Shown here: in pieces, positions 23,973-35,426 of the stretch | Numbering within the stretch: position 1 is the first letter of the stretch | How the letters are laid out: each line of letters starts with the position of its first letter | DNA from: Alliaria petiolata | Taxonomy: Eukaryota > Streptophyta > Magnoliopsida > Brassicales > Brassicaceae | Length of the DNA stretch: 64,000 bases | Assembly: GCA_020283515.1 (NCBI GenBank) | Contig: JAHZTW010000006.1 | Location: forward strand, 34,235,020-34,299,019 | Direction: 5' to 3' | The notes under the pieces: model-generated | Told to the model about the DNA's origin: nothing | Databases searched by the model: none | Seen by the model: the letters and a program-made list of their open reading frames with translations, nothing else | Program-made: the position numbers and the translations under genes

Positions 23973-26834
23973 TCAGTATGAAAGGGGGGAGCGAACACCC
24001 CTCGATCCTGTGGGAGGATCTTTACTTTCCTTAATCACAGAGATGAAATCAGCCAGAGATACATTGGATGTCCCCTCTTTGCTTACCTTAGATCCCTCTT
24101 GAATGGTCAAATCGGTGTCTTTTATCACCTTAAGATAAGCAAAGGGTCTGACCTTTCCCTTGCATTTCAGCTTGTATCTCATCTCACCATCAGCAGAGAG
24201 AATAGGTTTAAGAGTCATACCTTCTAGAAGATCACCGAGGGTTGGTCCTTTCACATAGGACTTCTAGCAAGTGATCACCTCTTTCGGCGCTTCTTGGACT
24301 ACTTTTGGCTGTTCCTCGAACATGGCGTTGAGCGAAACTCCATCAAAGCTGGCTCCATCGTAGCATATTTCCAATGATGGATCTTTGGTTTTCTCAATCG
24401 CCTTCTTGAGCATAAGGGAGTAGGCATGCTCCTTTTCGTCGATCCTCTTCCCTTTTGTGTCAAAATGCATCACCAAGCTCCCGGTTAGCCTTAGCTCTAC
24501 CTTGCCGCTTCTACAATCAAACATACAACCGGCAGAGGCTAGGAAAGGTCTTCCCAAAAGGAGGGTCTCCTTGACATCTTGGTCCATTTCTATCACTAGA
24601 AAGTTACTTGGCAATAGCACATTTCCAATCATGAGAGGTAGGTCTAGTAGCTTCCCAACTGTCTTCCTCTCACTTCCATCGGCCAGTGATAACGGCTTTT
24701 TGCAGTCGGTATAAGTGTCATACCCGAGACGCTTAGCCGTGGCTAGACTCATAACGTTGGTGCTTGCACCTAGATCACACAAACAGTCTTCAAAGTTGAT
24801 TCCTCCGAGTGTGCATGGAAGAGTGAATGATCCTGGATCTTCGAGCTTCTTTACTACTAAGGTTTCTTCCTTAGGTTTCTCATCACGAGCTGCTGCATTC
24901 CTTCCTATGGTTACCATTGCATCAGCATAGAGCTTGTCCTTCAAAGCTACTAGGAAAGCTGGAATAGGTTTCGTTATATCGCCACTGTTGAAGAGATCTT
25001 CAACCTTCTTCAAGGTTTCAATCAATTCGGCTTCTTGTTCTTCTATTAGCCGCTTCTTGTGCCTCTTGGGGTATGGCATTGGTGGTTTGTAGACGCGCAT
25101 GAATGGTGCTTTTTTCGGATCAGTGGCTGCTTTCTCTTCAGAGGCTTCCAAATTTTTCGAACTCCCTCCCCTTCTTAGGATGTCGATGTCCTCATCGACT
25201 TGAGTCCGATTTGAGTTGCTGTTATCGGCCGGATCCCGTTTTTCAATGTCGCTACTGGTGATCATTTGGCAATACTCCTTTGGGTTCATGATGGCTTTTC
25301 CAGGAAGGTTGCTTGTTTGGCTTGTCGATGCTATTCCTTTGTTATTCTCAAGGGCTTTAACGCAAGTGGTTAAGGCTTCAATCTTCCCAGATAGTTCCGT
25401 GTTAACTCCATCTATCTTGTTATGTACTTCGGCAAAACGCTTGTGTATATCCGCTTGGATGTGTGTTTGACCGTGGAGTAGTTGCTTTAGAGTGCCTTCC
25501 AAGTCAAAATTTGCTTGAGCAGATGGATTTCCTTGTTGTTGTTGGAAGCCAGGAGGTGCAACGGCTTGTTGTCGTGGCGGATAGCCGTTTTGATTCTGGA
25601 ACCGTGGTACAAAGCCTTGTTGGTTCGTGTATGTCACGAATTGTTTTGCTCCTCCTGCTTGTTGCTGAGGGTATGTCTAGTCCTGTGGGTTAGCGACGTT
25701 TGTGCTCCGGTAAGACACATTATTGTTTGGTCTCCAATTTTTGTAACATCCTTGAGCGTTGATGTAGTTAACATCTTCATACTGAACGTCCTCCCCTTCT
25801 TGGTTTGGAGTGATTTCTTCCACGAAATGTACTTCCTTTTGAGCTTCGACAAGTAGTAACTTGTGTAGTTTCTCATTGAGTTCTTTGATCACTCTCCGGC
25901 TTCCATCTACTTCTTCTTTGGAACCTCGGTTGGATCTGTCATAATCTTCGTGGTAAGAAAAGTCACTCTGAGCTAGATTTTCGACCAGCTCGAGACCATC
26001 GTCAACGTCTTTGGCTAAGAAATTGCCATTGCTCGCCGTATCGAGCAGCATCCGAATCTTAGGAATGACACCACGGTAGAGAGTGCTGAGGAGTGATTCT
26101 TGACTGAATCCATGGTGGGGACACTGAGTAGTGTATCCCTTGAATCTCTCACAGGCTTCACCGAAGGTCTCATTGGATTTCTGAGTGAATCCGCTTATCT
26201 CGTTCCTCAATCGGGCTGTCCTCGATGTGGAGAAGAACTTCATCAGGAAAGCTTTTTTTCATTCTGCCCACGATGTAATGGATCCATGGGGCAGTGTCTT
26301 CTCCCAGGCGTGTGCTTTGTCTCCCAACGAGAAGGGGAACAATCTTAGCTTGAAACCGTCTTCGCTTACACCGTTTATCTTTGTCATAGCGCACACACGA
26401 TCGAACTGGTCGAGATGGTCGAGTGGGTCTTCCAAAGGCAGACCGAAGAATCTGTTGTTCTGGACCGTGGAAATGAGACCACTTTTAATCTCGAAGTTGT
26501 TATTCTTCACTGGTGGTGGCTGAATACCATGTCGGCTTGTAGTCGATATCGGGGCGTCTCCTGCACCGATTTGCCTAATCGGTCTTGGAACAGCTGCAAC
26601 GCCAGGCTGTCCTTGAACTCCTTGTTCACCTTGTGGACCACGGGGTCCTTGGTGACCTTGTTCTCCTTGTGCACCAGCTGCGCCCGCAGCTCCTTGAGCA
26701 CCTTGTTGATTATCCATTGTCACACGGTCTTGTGTTTCGGCTTGTTCCCGATTTAGTCTGGCTGATCGTTCGAGCAGGTGGATATCGTTGATTCGGGGAA
26801 CAAGATTTGTTGTACCGTGTGAGCGTAGGTTCAT
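23973..26834 (-). pseudogene. Athila gag-protease ORF of element 2, with collagen-like stretch
   Basis: It starts MNLRSHGTTNLVPR (26834) and stays in one frame to about 24264 apart from two in-frame stops (near 26256 and 25677). Residues 45-80 are 12 consecutive Gly-X-Y triplets. A capsid region follows (GDKAHAWEKTLPHGSITSW, FGEACERFKGY). The protease region carries LCDLGASTNVMSLATAKRLG and ETLLLGRPFLASAG (about 24800-24500). The DLGAS motif keeps the catalytic Asp of retropepsins. Downstream of the stop near 24264, homologous sequence continues to 23973. Single-base changes explain both internal stops, so this is a fairly young loss. Confidence 0.85.
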
Positions 26835-26940
26835 ACACCTGTCAAAACAGAGATATACAAGTAGAAGTGTTAAATGACTGGAAAAATAAAAACTTGTCCT
26901 TATAACGACCTAGGACCGAAATGACTAAACTTTCTCTCAA

Positions 26941-26956
26941 AACGGCAACGGCGCCA
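26941..26956 (-). promoter_or_regulatory. Athila primer-binding site (element 2)
   Basis: The minus strand reads TGGCGCCGTTGCCG, two bases from the 5' LTR end at 26959. It is the same tRNA-Asp-type site as in element 1. Confidence 0.85.
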
Positions 26957-26958
26957 AT

Positions 26959-28889
26959 TGATAACTCAATTTTATATTGGTCAAACAATGTCCCAACACT
27001 GTTAACCGTATGCAGTATAGTGTATGGGGTATCAAACCATTTTGGGAGCGTTAGTGAACAGATCGGTCATATCGGTATCATAAGTCAAGTTCGAAATGGG
27101 TAAAGATTGAGACTTTACTACTAAAACCGACTAAAGGATAGATCTTGTGTCACTCAAGACCATAAATAAAATAACTTTAAAGTTATTAAGCAGAAACTGG
27201 AGATTTAAACGGTAAAAAGATAAGCTTTCAAGATAAAAGAAGGATCAAGATGGGTTTTATGAACTAGGTGACTCTCGGTTTTGTTTTATCAAGCTAAAGC
27301 TTTTGGATCACATCANCAACACTGTTAACCGTATGCAGTATAGTGTATGGGGTATCAAACCATTTTGGGAGCGTTAGTGAACAGATCGGTCATATCGGTA
27401 TCATAAGTCAAGTTCGAAATGGGTAAAGATTGAGACTTTACTACTAAAACCGACTAAAGGATAGATCTTGTGTCACTCAAGACCATAAATAAAATAACTT
27501 TAAAGTTATTAAGCAGAAACTGGAGATTTAAACGGTAAAAAGATAAGCTTTCAAGATAAAAGAAGGATCAAGATGGGTTTTATGAACTAGGTGACTCTCG
27601 GTTTTGTTTTATCAAGCTAAAGCTTTTGGATCACATCAAGACTTGGTCTTTTGATAATGATTCTTAGGTAAAGGGATCCTCAAATCGTTTAGCCCTTGGC
27701 GTTTGGGTCTAAACTCTTTGAATCTCTATCACCATAGACTAGCTTTCGCATAGCGGTACAATAGAAGAAACAAGCATCTATAACGTCCCTATTGAACCGT
27801 AAGACCTAGACAGATGGTTCGTCTTAGCCCAAGGAATCAAACTCTTGTTCATGGATCCGGCTAAGCAAGCACGTGGCGTTCGTGTCAAGCCGCTATGGAC
27901 TTTAGGCTAGATGGCCAGACTAGACTAAGCTTTGGAAATGATAAACAAGAAAGAATCTAACTTTATGTTTTACCTAAGCAAGAAATAATAACCCGAGAGT
28001 TCCTTGGTCCTTTCAACCCATCAAAATCCTAAAGAGACTACTCACGCGCTATTTGAGAAACCTCAAGATCCATGAGGATAAGAAGGCTACTCATGGCTTG
28101 CAAGATAGTCAAAAATAAGAAAAGGAAGAAGCTTTCTTGAAATACACTAAGCGATAATACTTAAAACTTCAAAATAGCATAAAAATCAAAGCTTTGAAGC
28201 AAGCTTCAATGGTGAAAATACAAATATAGTTCTCGGTTTTGAAAAAAGACAGAAAATAAAACTAGAAAGCGTGATGATAAGGATAAGAGTGGAGAAGAGA
28301 GTATTTATACATAAAAGAGGAAAAACCTAAAACGTTGGGACCACTTTCCCGAAATGGTACTATTTTGGACTTTAACGTTTCGGGCTCAAGTCGTGGTGAG
28401 CACGCCGATATGCTAACTCTTCTGATTCTTTGGGCAGTCTCCATGTCGGGTAAGTGTTTCGAGATCATGTCGTGAAGGCTTGCCTTCTTTGTTACTTGAA
28501 TCGGGTATTTCTCGTTGCCTTGCTTCGATATCTGTCTTCATGGAATCCTCTTGCTGGATCTTCGCTCCGGGGTGTTCCTTTCGGGACTAAGTCGCTGCTA
28601 CTCGTCGAGGTTCATCATGCGTTTATCCATATCGGCTACATGATCGTGATCCATGCTCGATATCATCTGCTCATCCTCCAATTGTGATCTCCCTTCTTGT
28701 TTTCTTCTTCGGACCATCCTAAACACCTGAGAAAACACTCCAAACATGCAAGACTATGCAAAAACCTAACCTAATGCATCTAATCCTATCATGAGTGAAG
28801 ATGTGATGAAAACTAAGACTAAAGTGCAAGAATGAGGTCCTAACTAACATGAAATATGTGTTAAAAACATGTAATTTACAGAGATATCA
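26959..28889 (-). repeat. 5' LTR of Athila element 2 (contains an assembly duplication)
   Basis: It matches the 3' LTR at 17795-19406. Bases 26994-27315 and 27317-27638 are identical 322-bp copies separated by one N. With one copy removed, the LTR length agrees with its partner. Confidence 0.85.
27316..27316. other. Single N joining two overlapping contig ends
   Basis: 322 bp before the N are repeated exactly after it. This is the mark of two contigs placed end to end without merging their overlap. Confidence 0.85.
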
Positions 28890-29455
28890 TCAACCCTAGA
28901 TCGCCCTAACCTAACTAGCAAACTACTCAGACATAGAGATGAAAAAACAAATCATACTGAAATAAATAGCATAAAAAGAATAGGGAATGATACAGGGGTT
29001 CGAAATCTGGCTCAGATGAGTTAGAATTGTCTCCCTAAAAGCTCATGATCAATCTCTCTGTAAGTCTCAAAAACAGAAAATAATGATAAGATCTCTGGCT
29101 AAACAATGTCTGACAACTATTTATAGAAGAGATATTTTCGTCGGGGGCAGTCTTGTAATTTCTTCAAACTTGAGACAGTTTCCTTTTTCTGATGGAAATC
29201 CTAACAAAGTGGCGGTCTTCATTGGGGTCGATCGACACTAAGTGATGGTGTCGATCGACACCTTGCGTGTAAATCCACTCCGACTTCATCACTTTCGCTG
29301 CTTCTCAAAAATGCTCCAAAAAGCTTCAGAATCCCTCATAAGCTCCATTCGCACTCCATCCTGTAAAGACTTAAATAGGACTCGAAAAATACCAAAAGAA
29401 TCTATAAAAACACCTATATCATGGTCCAAAAACGGGTAAAAACCATGATATATCA
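28890..29455 (-). repeat. 5' LTR of Athila element 1, outer part
   Basis: It continues the LTR interrupted at 17794. The minus-strand start TGATATATCATGG is at 29455. It carries a palindrome pair (variant at 29226, exact at 29249), as in the body of the element. Confidence 0.75.
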
Positions 29456-29839
29456 ATGACATAGTCACCTAGGTAGGCAAATCAATCCATTTTAAACTTA
29501 TTCAAATGGGCCGGATCCGGGTCGTTACAATTCTCCCCCACTTAACTGGAATTCGTCCTCGAATTCTGATCCCGCCAGTGTGAACTCTAACCCCCAAACC
29601 CCAAGACAGTCTCCTAGGACAGAACCAGTTTGCTTTCTTGGCTCTGATGCCACTTGTAACTCCCCGACCGCCCCTACCGGCGAGTCACCCATCCCTCTGT
29701 CGGGCTCGTGGACCCCGCCCCTGTCCGACGGCTGGTGTGTTATTTTTTTCGGGGCCCGACCGACTGATTTACTTGTCCCTGCAATCATCACGTGACCTTT
29801 TCCCGTGTTTTGACCTCACTCACACGGTTTCGCAGAGGA

Positions 29840-30820
29840 GATATGATCCTGACCAGCTTTAAGGTTTATCAAGCGGAAGCAATGCTTAAACCTAAGGAAA
29901 CTAAGCTTGGACCTGAACGTGAAGGCAAAGCTTACAAATGGGTTGTGACCGTTTGTACTCTTTTTCAATCCTTGGTTTTATCCCAATGGGTTTTGCAGGA
30001 AAGGTTTTAATGAGGCAAATTGGTTCACATGGTTTTCTAAACCCATTCTGAAGCTATTACAAGCCAAGCAATTTGGAGATGCACTTAATGGACTAATCCA
30101 AGAAGTTATGGGAAAAGAAAGCATTGTGGGAGCAAAAGTGCAATACACTGAGGTTATGTTACTTTCGCACAAACCCGCCTGTTTAGAGCACCCGCCGGCC
30201 TAACATATGCTTCCAGGCCAGCACCAATTCGCACAAACCCGCCGGTTTGGAGCACCCGCCAGGCTGAAAACAGGCCACTTTTCTGGTTGACGAAAATGAA
30301 GCTCAAAAGTCATTTTTGATCATTTTTGGTCAATCTATCTTTAATTTCTACCTAGTTTTCGAGATTCACTTAGACTAGACTCTTCAAGGCTCATTTTCTC
30401 TTGATAAACTCATGTAATCTCATTTGAGAAACAACCAACTTTTTATCATAGATTCTTTTTTTTTTGTGAGAGTGATTCTCATTTGTTCCTTGTGAACTTT
30501 TTGATTACTTGGTGTGTTCATCCAAGCAATCAAACGGCTTATCAAGTGATTTACATCATCATTTGCGGCGCCATTCATTGCCGAGATTTAAGTTGACGTT
30601 CTAAGATAATTTTGGGTCTTAAGACATTGCGATCTTAAGGTTTTCAGTTACACGCCATCTTCTATCAAGGTTCCGCCGCCTTGTTTCTTTTGAAGCGTTT
30701 AAGAGAGTGTTGGGTCTTAGAACACTGCGATTCTAAGTTTATTACTACACGCCTTCCATTGAAGTCGAGGATTATCCAACTACCTCCTTAGAGTGCAATT
30801 TCTTGGGCGTTCCCGCGTCA
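29840..30820 (+). repeat. 5' LTR of element 3
   Basis: It ends TTCCCGCGTCA. The word pair GCACAAACCCGCC then GAGCACCCGCC occurs twice inside (about 30165-30200 and 30230-30260). Compared with the 3' LTR it has only scattered substitutions, mostly near 30350-30420, and lacks the first T. Confidence 0.9.
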
Positions 30821-31315
30821 AGTGGTATCAGAGCAACACTCTAAGTTCGGTAAGTTCGGTATTCATCCTATCATCTTCTCATCTCTTCATCTTCTTATCA
30901 ATCATCTTCTTATCTTTTCATCTTCTACCTTTTCATCTTCATTTCTTTTGTTTTCAATTTTTATTATTTATTTTCGTATCCAGTAACAAAAAAAAATACA
31001 AAAAAATACAAAAACAAAAAAAACGAAATTCAAAATCAAAAAAAAAGGATCTAAGAAGTTCTGGAATTGTGTTACAATCTAAAATTTCTTATTCTATCTT
31101 TTGTGTTTTGAAAGTATGTTTATTCGGGTTTTGAAGTTCTACCTAAAATCTTTTGAGTACTATCTTCTGTCTTTGATTGACTTGGGGAAAACATTCTGAA
31201 GTTTTTGGTTAGTTCTATAAAACTCTTGACGAATCACTTAGAGAAATTCATTTTGAGAGAAACACTTGAGTGAAACACTTGAGAGAAACACTTGTGAGGA
31301 ACCCTTACTACTAAC
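30821..31315 (+). other. Leader of element 3
   Basis: The primer site is followed by a CT-rich tract with repeats of TCATCTTCT (30875-30960) and an A-rich run. No gene is seen; it is probably the untranslated leader. Confidence 0.6.
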
Positions 31316-32277
31316 ATGTTTGTTAGTTTTTCAGGAAAAAAATCATGTCTTAAATCTAATGAGAGTCCCAATCAGAGGGAAATTGTACTTAGAGATGATG
31401 GAGATCTTGAAACTGAAGAAGAAGTAGTTTATGAATCGAAGTCATTGGATTGTAAAAAGATTGCTGTCAAAAAAGATCTGTTGAGATCATTGTGTGCAAG
31501 CTAGAGAAGAAGCAAGTGTGCAGCAAAAGAATCTGTTTCAAACTAGATGCCATGATCAGAATGAGGTGTGTGATTTGATCATTGATGGAGAGAGCTGTAT
31601 AAACGTAGCAAGCACTACTTTGGTGGAGAAATTGAGTTTGCAACCTGAGAAGCATCCAAAACCACACAAACTGCAATGGTTAAATGTTTATGGTGAAGTG
31701 AAGGATACAAGGCAGGCTCAGATTTTGTTTTGCATAGGAGAATATGAAGGCGAGGTGCTGTGCGATATAGTACCAATGCAGACTGGTCATATACTGTTGG
31801 GGAGGCCTTGGAGATTCAGTTGCAGAGTGCAACATGATGATTTTTACAGTAAGCATACGTTTGGATACAAAGGCAGAAGCATTACTCTTGTTCCTTTGAA
31901 ACCACAGGAGATTTATCAAGATCAGTTTCTACTGAAACAAAGGGAGATACAAGAAGCTTTGAGTGAACCCCCAGACACTTACTACCAAAAGGAGAGTAAG
32001 AGTTTGGGGAAAAACCCAGAAAAAGGCCTTTGAGAGTAAACCTGTAACAAACTCTAATTTCTTGGTGAGATCTTGTGAGGATAAGAGAGTTCTTTTCTCT
32101 AAACAGCTTGTGATTTTATTTGAAACTCTTATGAGTTTAACTAACTTTGAACCGGTGCTGTCGAGTAAAGTTACTTCTCTTTTGCAGGATTTCGATGAAG
32201 TCTTTCAGGAAGAAACAAAAGAGTTACAAAGGCGAGTTAGTGAGCTAGTAATATACTCATTTATTTCGCATATTTAG
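31316..32277 (+). pseudogene. Gypsy protease region of element 3 (broken)
   Basis: Two ORFs (31316-31504 and 31494-32033) together hold a retropepsin-like region. VCDLIIDGESCINVAS occupies the active-site position (plant gypsy copies usually have a Gly where this has Glu), and DIVPMQTGHILLGRPW is the conserved flap/C-terminal motif. A TAG at 31502-31504 and a frame change separate the parts. A shorter ORF (31963-32277) continues the region. No capsid or knuckle was found upstream. Confidence 0.7.
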
Positions 32278-34089
32278 CATGCATTTAGAATAGGTTTTCA
32301 TGCATACATCATTCATAATAGGCTAGTTTGCATCATTTATCTCATTTTAAGTCATAGAACGCTTTGCATTAGCATTTGCATGGTTTCTTGCATATTTGCA
32401 TCTTTTTCAGGTTATTTAGAGTACTTGGAGCTGTGATGGATGCTGAGCATTGACAAGAAGATGAAAGAAGAGTCTAGGAGTTGGCGGGAATCAAGGGAAA
32501 ACTTGGACAAAAGAGAAGGAGCATAGATCGACTCGAAGATCGACATCTCAGCCTGTTTCACCTTCAGATCGACTCCAAGATCGACCAAGCCAAGTCGATT
32601 CAACCAAGATGGAGAGACAGATCGAGCAGAATGAGTCGATCCATGAGAGATCGACTAGACGATCGAGTAGCCAACCCGAACCAAGCACAGATCGAGTCCA
32701 GGATCGACCAAATCAACTCGATCATCCGAGCCAGGCTACCAACCCGTTCCTAACTCATGTGATTGTCTTCTAGTGAGGGGACCACTTTGGTCTCAAAGTC
32801 TCCTAGAAGACATGAAACCTTGTTTCAGGGAATGGGTGACAAATTCATATAATTTCCTTATGACTTCTAAGGGAGGAAGACTTTTGTGTAGCATATCTTA
32901 TCACACAGTCACTTTTCATATGATGGCAGCGTGGGAGAGAGAGAAGCAGAGTATTGTTCTTGCTTGTTCTTACTTGTTCTTGCTTGTTCTTACTTTTTCT
33001 TGTGTGGAAAAACCTTTATTTTCATTTTGAACCAAGTATTTTCGTTTTCTTAAGTCTAACCTTTCTTCTTGCAAAAACAGAGCATGTTCTACAACTCTAA
33101 ACTTATGTTTAAGAGAAGTAAGAACATGATTTGCGAGTAAACCACTAAGGTTTGAGGTTGGGATGATTAAAGGGGTTGAAGACTAAAATCTTGGGTCTTT
33201 TCTTATTCTTCATCTAATTCTCTTCTTTGATTTGGGGGTTTTAAAGTCTAGAGATTCTCGATGGAGATCTCTTTAATCTTAGAGATTTCCTTATCTTAAC
33301 AAGACTTAGGAAATCCCTTAAAACCAAATCCAAGAGACTAGCTCATCCTTTCCCAAACGCCATAGATGCTTAGGGAGCTAGTTAAGCCATCTTTTAAGAT
33401 CCAAGCTTCATGTTCTTCATCCTGTCTTTCCACCACACATCATGGGTTAGGAGGAAAGGGTGAAGAAAGGATTTACACCACACATCATGGATAAATCTAG
33501 TCATGGCTTCTTAAGACTTAGAGATAGCACTAAAGTCTGTGAAATTATGTTTTTAAAACCCCAAGTTCGAATTTTCAACCTCCTTAAGAATGAATCCCAA
33601 CCTTGAATCTGTTTTAAACTTTCGAAAACTTAAAACCATTTTCATCTTAGAGTCTTTTAAATTTGTAAAATTGTGTTTTTGCTGATTTTAGTATTTTAGA
33701 AATTGCCTAGAGTTTTATTTTACTGTCTGGTATTGAGTTAGTAGTCGTTAGATTTTTAGAAATAGTTTTCGAAAATCTTGTCACTTACTTAAAAATTGTC
33801 TAGTTTATCAGGTTTTAGATTTTGATTTTATAAAATTAGTAGATTGGTTGTTAAATCGTTTAGAAGTCATCTAGTAGTTGTATAACCCTTCAGTAAGGAT
33901 TTTAAAATAGTTTTCGTGGCTGTATAATCACTGCAAGTAATTGTTACACAATTGTTCCCAAATTAACCCGAATTCTCCTTAGATTTACTTGAACTCTTGT
34001 ATTTTTGGTATCTTTCACCACCCCGATTTGGATTGACTCCTAAAGTACTACAACAACAAAAAGAGACTTTAGCATTTGATTAGAAAACC
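32278..34089 (+). other. Noncoding internal region of element 3
   Basis: 1.8 kb without a recognised protein. It contains a cluster of GATCGAC/GTCGATC words (32520-32730), a TTGTTCTTACTTGTTC run (32958-33000) and a doubled CCACACATCATGG (about 33432 and 33479). Confidence 0.6.
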
Positions 34090-35124
34090 ATGAAAAAGTT
34101 CTCTTATCAGCTAGTGACGACAAGGTACATCAAAGAGAGCATAAGTCCATGTGCTGATCTTATTTTGCTAGTTCCTGAGAAAGATGGAACTTGGGAGGTG
34201 TACAAAGATTGTAGATCCATCAAGAAGCAACACACCTTTCTCAAAAGATCCTTAAAAACCAGGTGTTTTGTTACCTCTTCTCAAACTGATTTTGTGCTTG
34301 AAAAGAAAAATACTTGTGCCAGACTTACATGTTTAGAACCGGTGAAACCGAGTAGCAATCTTTCTGTTTCACAAAGGAGTGTGCCAGTGATTAGTGACGT
34401 GGAGCAACATACCAGCTTTGTGCCAGAACCAATTCCTAAGTCATTCCCTTATGACTATCCAAAGCATTGTAAGGAAATTGATTTGGTTAGAACAGAGCCT
34501 AGTTTGTTTGTTTTCGTTTCTTCTCAAAAAGAAAAACGATTTGGTTTGGAAAATATTAAAGAGATTTGTGTTTCAAAACCTGTTTTTGATAGCATAATTC
34601 AAGCTTTTGAAAGGTTTAAATCTGAAAAGCTTTTTGTGCCAAATTGTTTTCTGTTTGATGAACTTCGTGATCTTGACTCTTCTTTGAGAGTTTCTTTGAG
34701 TAAGAAAACATTTGATTCTGATTCTTTGAAAACATTTGAGCTGTTTAAAACTGAAGCAGAGTTTGCATTTGTTAGAACTTTTTCTAAATGTAAACAACGT
34801 GTTGAAAACATTTTATGTGTTTCAAATCAGTTCAGTAAACCTTGCAAACCGAAATTGAAAGATCATGTGTTTAATGAAAGCTTTTCTAAGCTTACAACGA
34901 TCATTTCATGTTCTGATATAAATTTGCTTGTTTTGAGATCAATTAAAGATTTCTGTGACATTTGGAGTCCTAATTCCATCTTTGTCTTTAACAAAGTTCC
35001 TCATGATTACCATAAGAACTTGAATCCTGTTTTAAACTACCCAAGAAAAGAGAAGCTGTTTGAACATGTCTTTTGCATGTATGATTTGGTTTCTCTAGTT
35101 TTTGTGAAAGTACAGGATAAGTAG
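34090..35124 (+). CDS. 344-aa ORF of element 3: RT fragment joined to unknown sequence
   Basis: The frame is open from ATG 34090 to TAG. Residues about 10-45 (YIKESISPCADLILLVPEKD, then GTWEVYKDCRSI) match the start of a gypsy RT, up to the point where the palm would begin. The remaining 300 residues show no RT motif and no YxDD box; they are rich in Phe, Ser and Lys and have no domain I recognise. There is no evidence it is expressed. It could be a rearranged pol with a captured or low-complexity tail. Confidence 0.5.
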   Translation: MKKFSYQLVTTRYIKESISPCADLILLVPEKDGTWEVYKDCRSIKKQHTFLKRSLKTRCFVTSSQTDFVLEKKNTCARLTCLEPVKPSSNLSVSQRSVPVISDVEQHTSFVPEPIPKSFPYDYPKHCKEIDLVRTEPSLFVFVSSQKEKRFGLENIKEICVSKPVFDSIIQAFERFKSEKLFVPNCFLFDELRDLDSSLRVSLSKKTFDSDSLKTFELFKTEAEFAFVRTFSKCKQRVENILCVSNQFSKPCKPKLKDHVFNESFSKLTTIISCSDINLLVLRSIKDFCDIWSPNSIFVFNKVPHDYHKNLNPVLNYPRKEKLFEHVFCMYDLVSLVFVKVQDK

Positions 35125-35426
35125 GTTAAGGATTCTGCTACAAAAGCAATGATGATTCACGTTTTTTCTAAGCAAGAAAGACGCAAGGATTGGTTCCAAA
35201 TGGGAGCAAGAAAAGAGAACCACCAAAGGACTTATCAGTCTGAACTTCGGAACTGAAAGTACTTGAGGAAAACAACGTCAATAATCCAAGGAAGTTTCAG
35301 TCTAAAATTTCACTTCAATGTTTACAAGTTTATTCGTTTGAGTTTTAGTTTCTTTGTGTCTAAAATGTTCCCTTTTGATGTAGGCGAGTTGGATTTGACG
35401 TCATATCCTTTTCAAGAGGAGGGGGA
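35125..35426 (+). other. 3' internal region and polypurine tract of element 3
   Basis: About 300 bp without a clear gene, ending in the GA-rich tract (AAGAGGAGGGGGA, 35414-35426) that precedes the 3' LTR. Confidence 0.6.

Larger units (their letters stand above)
17795..28889 (-). mobile_element. Athila-type element 2 without RT or integrase, inside the LTR of element 1
   Basis: The LTRs lie at 17795-19406 (3') and 26959-28889 (5'). They start TGATATCTC and end GAGTTATCA on the minus strand. An Athila primer site (26941-26956) and a purine tract (19407-19422) are in place. The internal region encodes Gag, protease and an env-like ORF, but the RT-RNase H-integrase block is absent. Flanking 5-mers TCAAG (17790-17794) and TCAAC (28890-28894) are probably the target duplication with one mutation. 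The apparent 5' LTR length is inflated by an artefactual 322-bp duplication at the N (27316). Confidence 0.88.
11274..29455 (-). mobile_element. Athila-type Ty3/gypsy retrotransposon, element 1 (nested host)
   Basis: On the minus strand this runs from a 5' LTR (29455 to 28890 plus 17794 to 17189, split by another element), through an Athila primer site, a gag remnant, pol, a noncoding spacer and an env-like ORF. The 3' end was lost at the left where a non-autonomous element landed and the N follows. The LTR starts TGATATATCATGG. It landed inside a Cassandra LTR: bases 29456-29460 (ATGAC) continue the normal Cassandra sequence and are the inferred target site. Most of gag is missing, so this copy could not mobilise alone. 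Confidence 0.85.
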
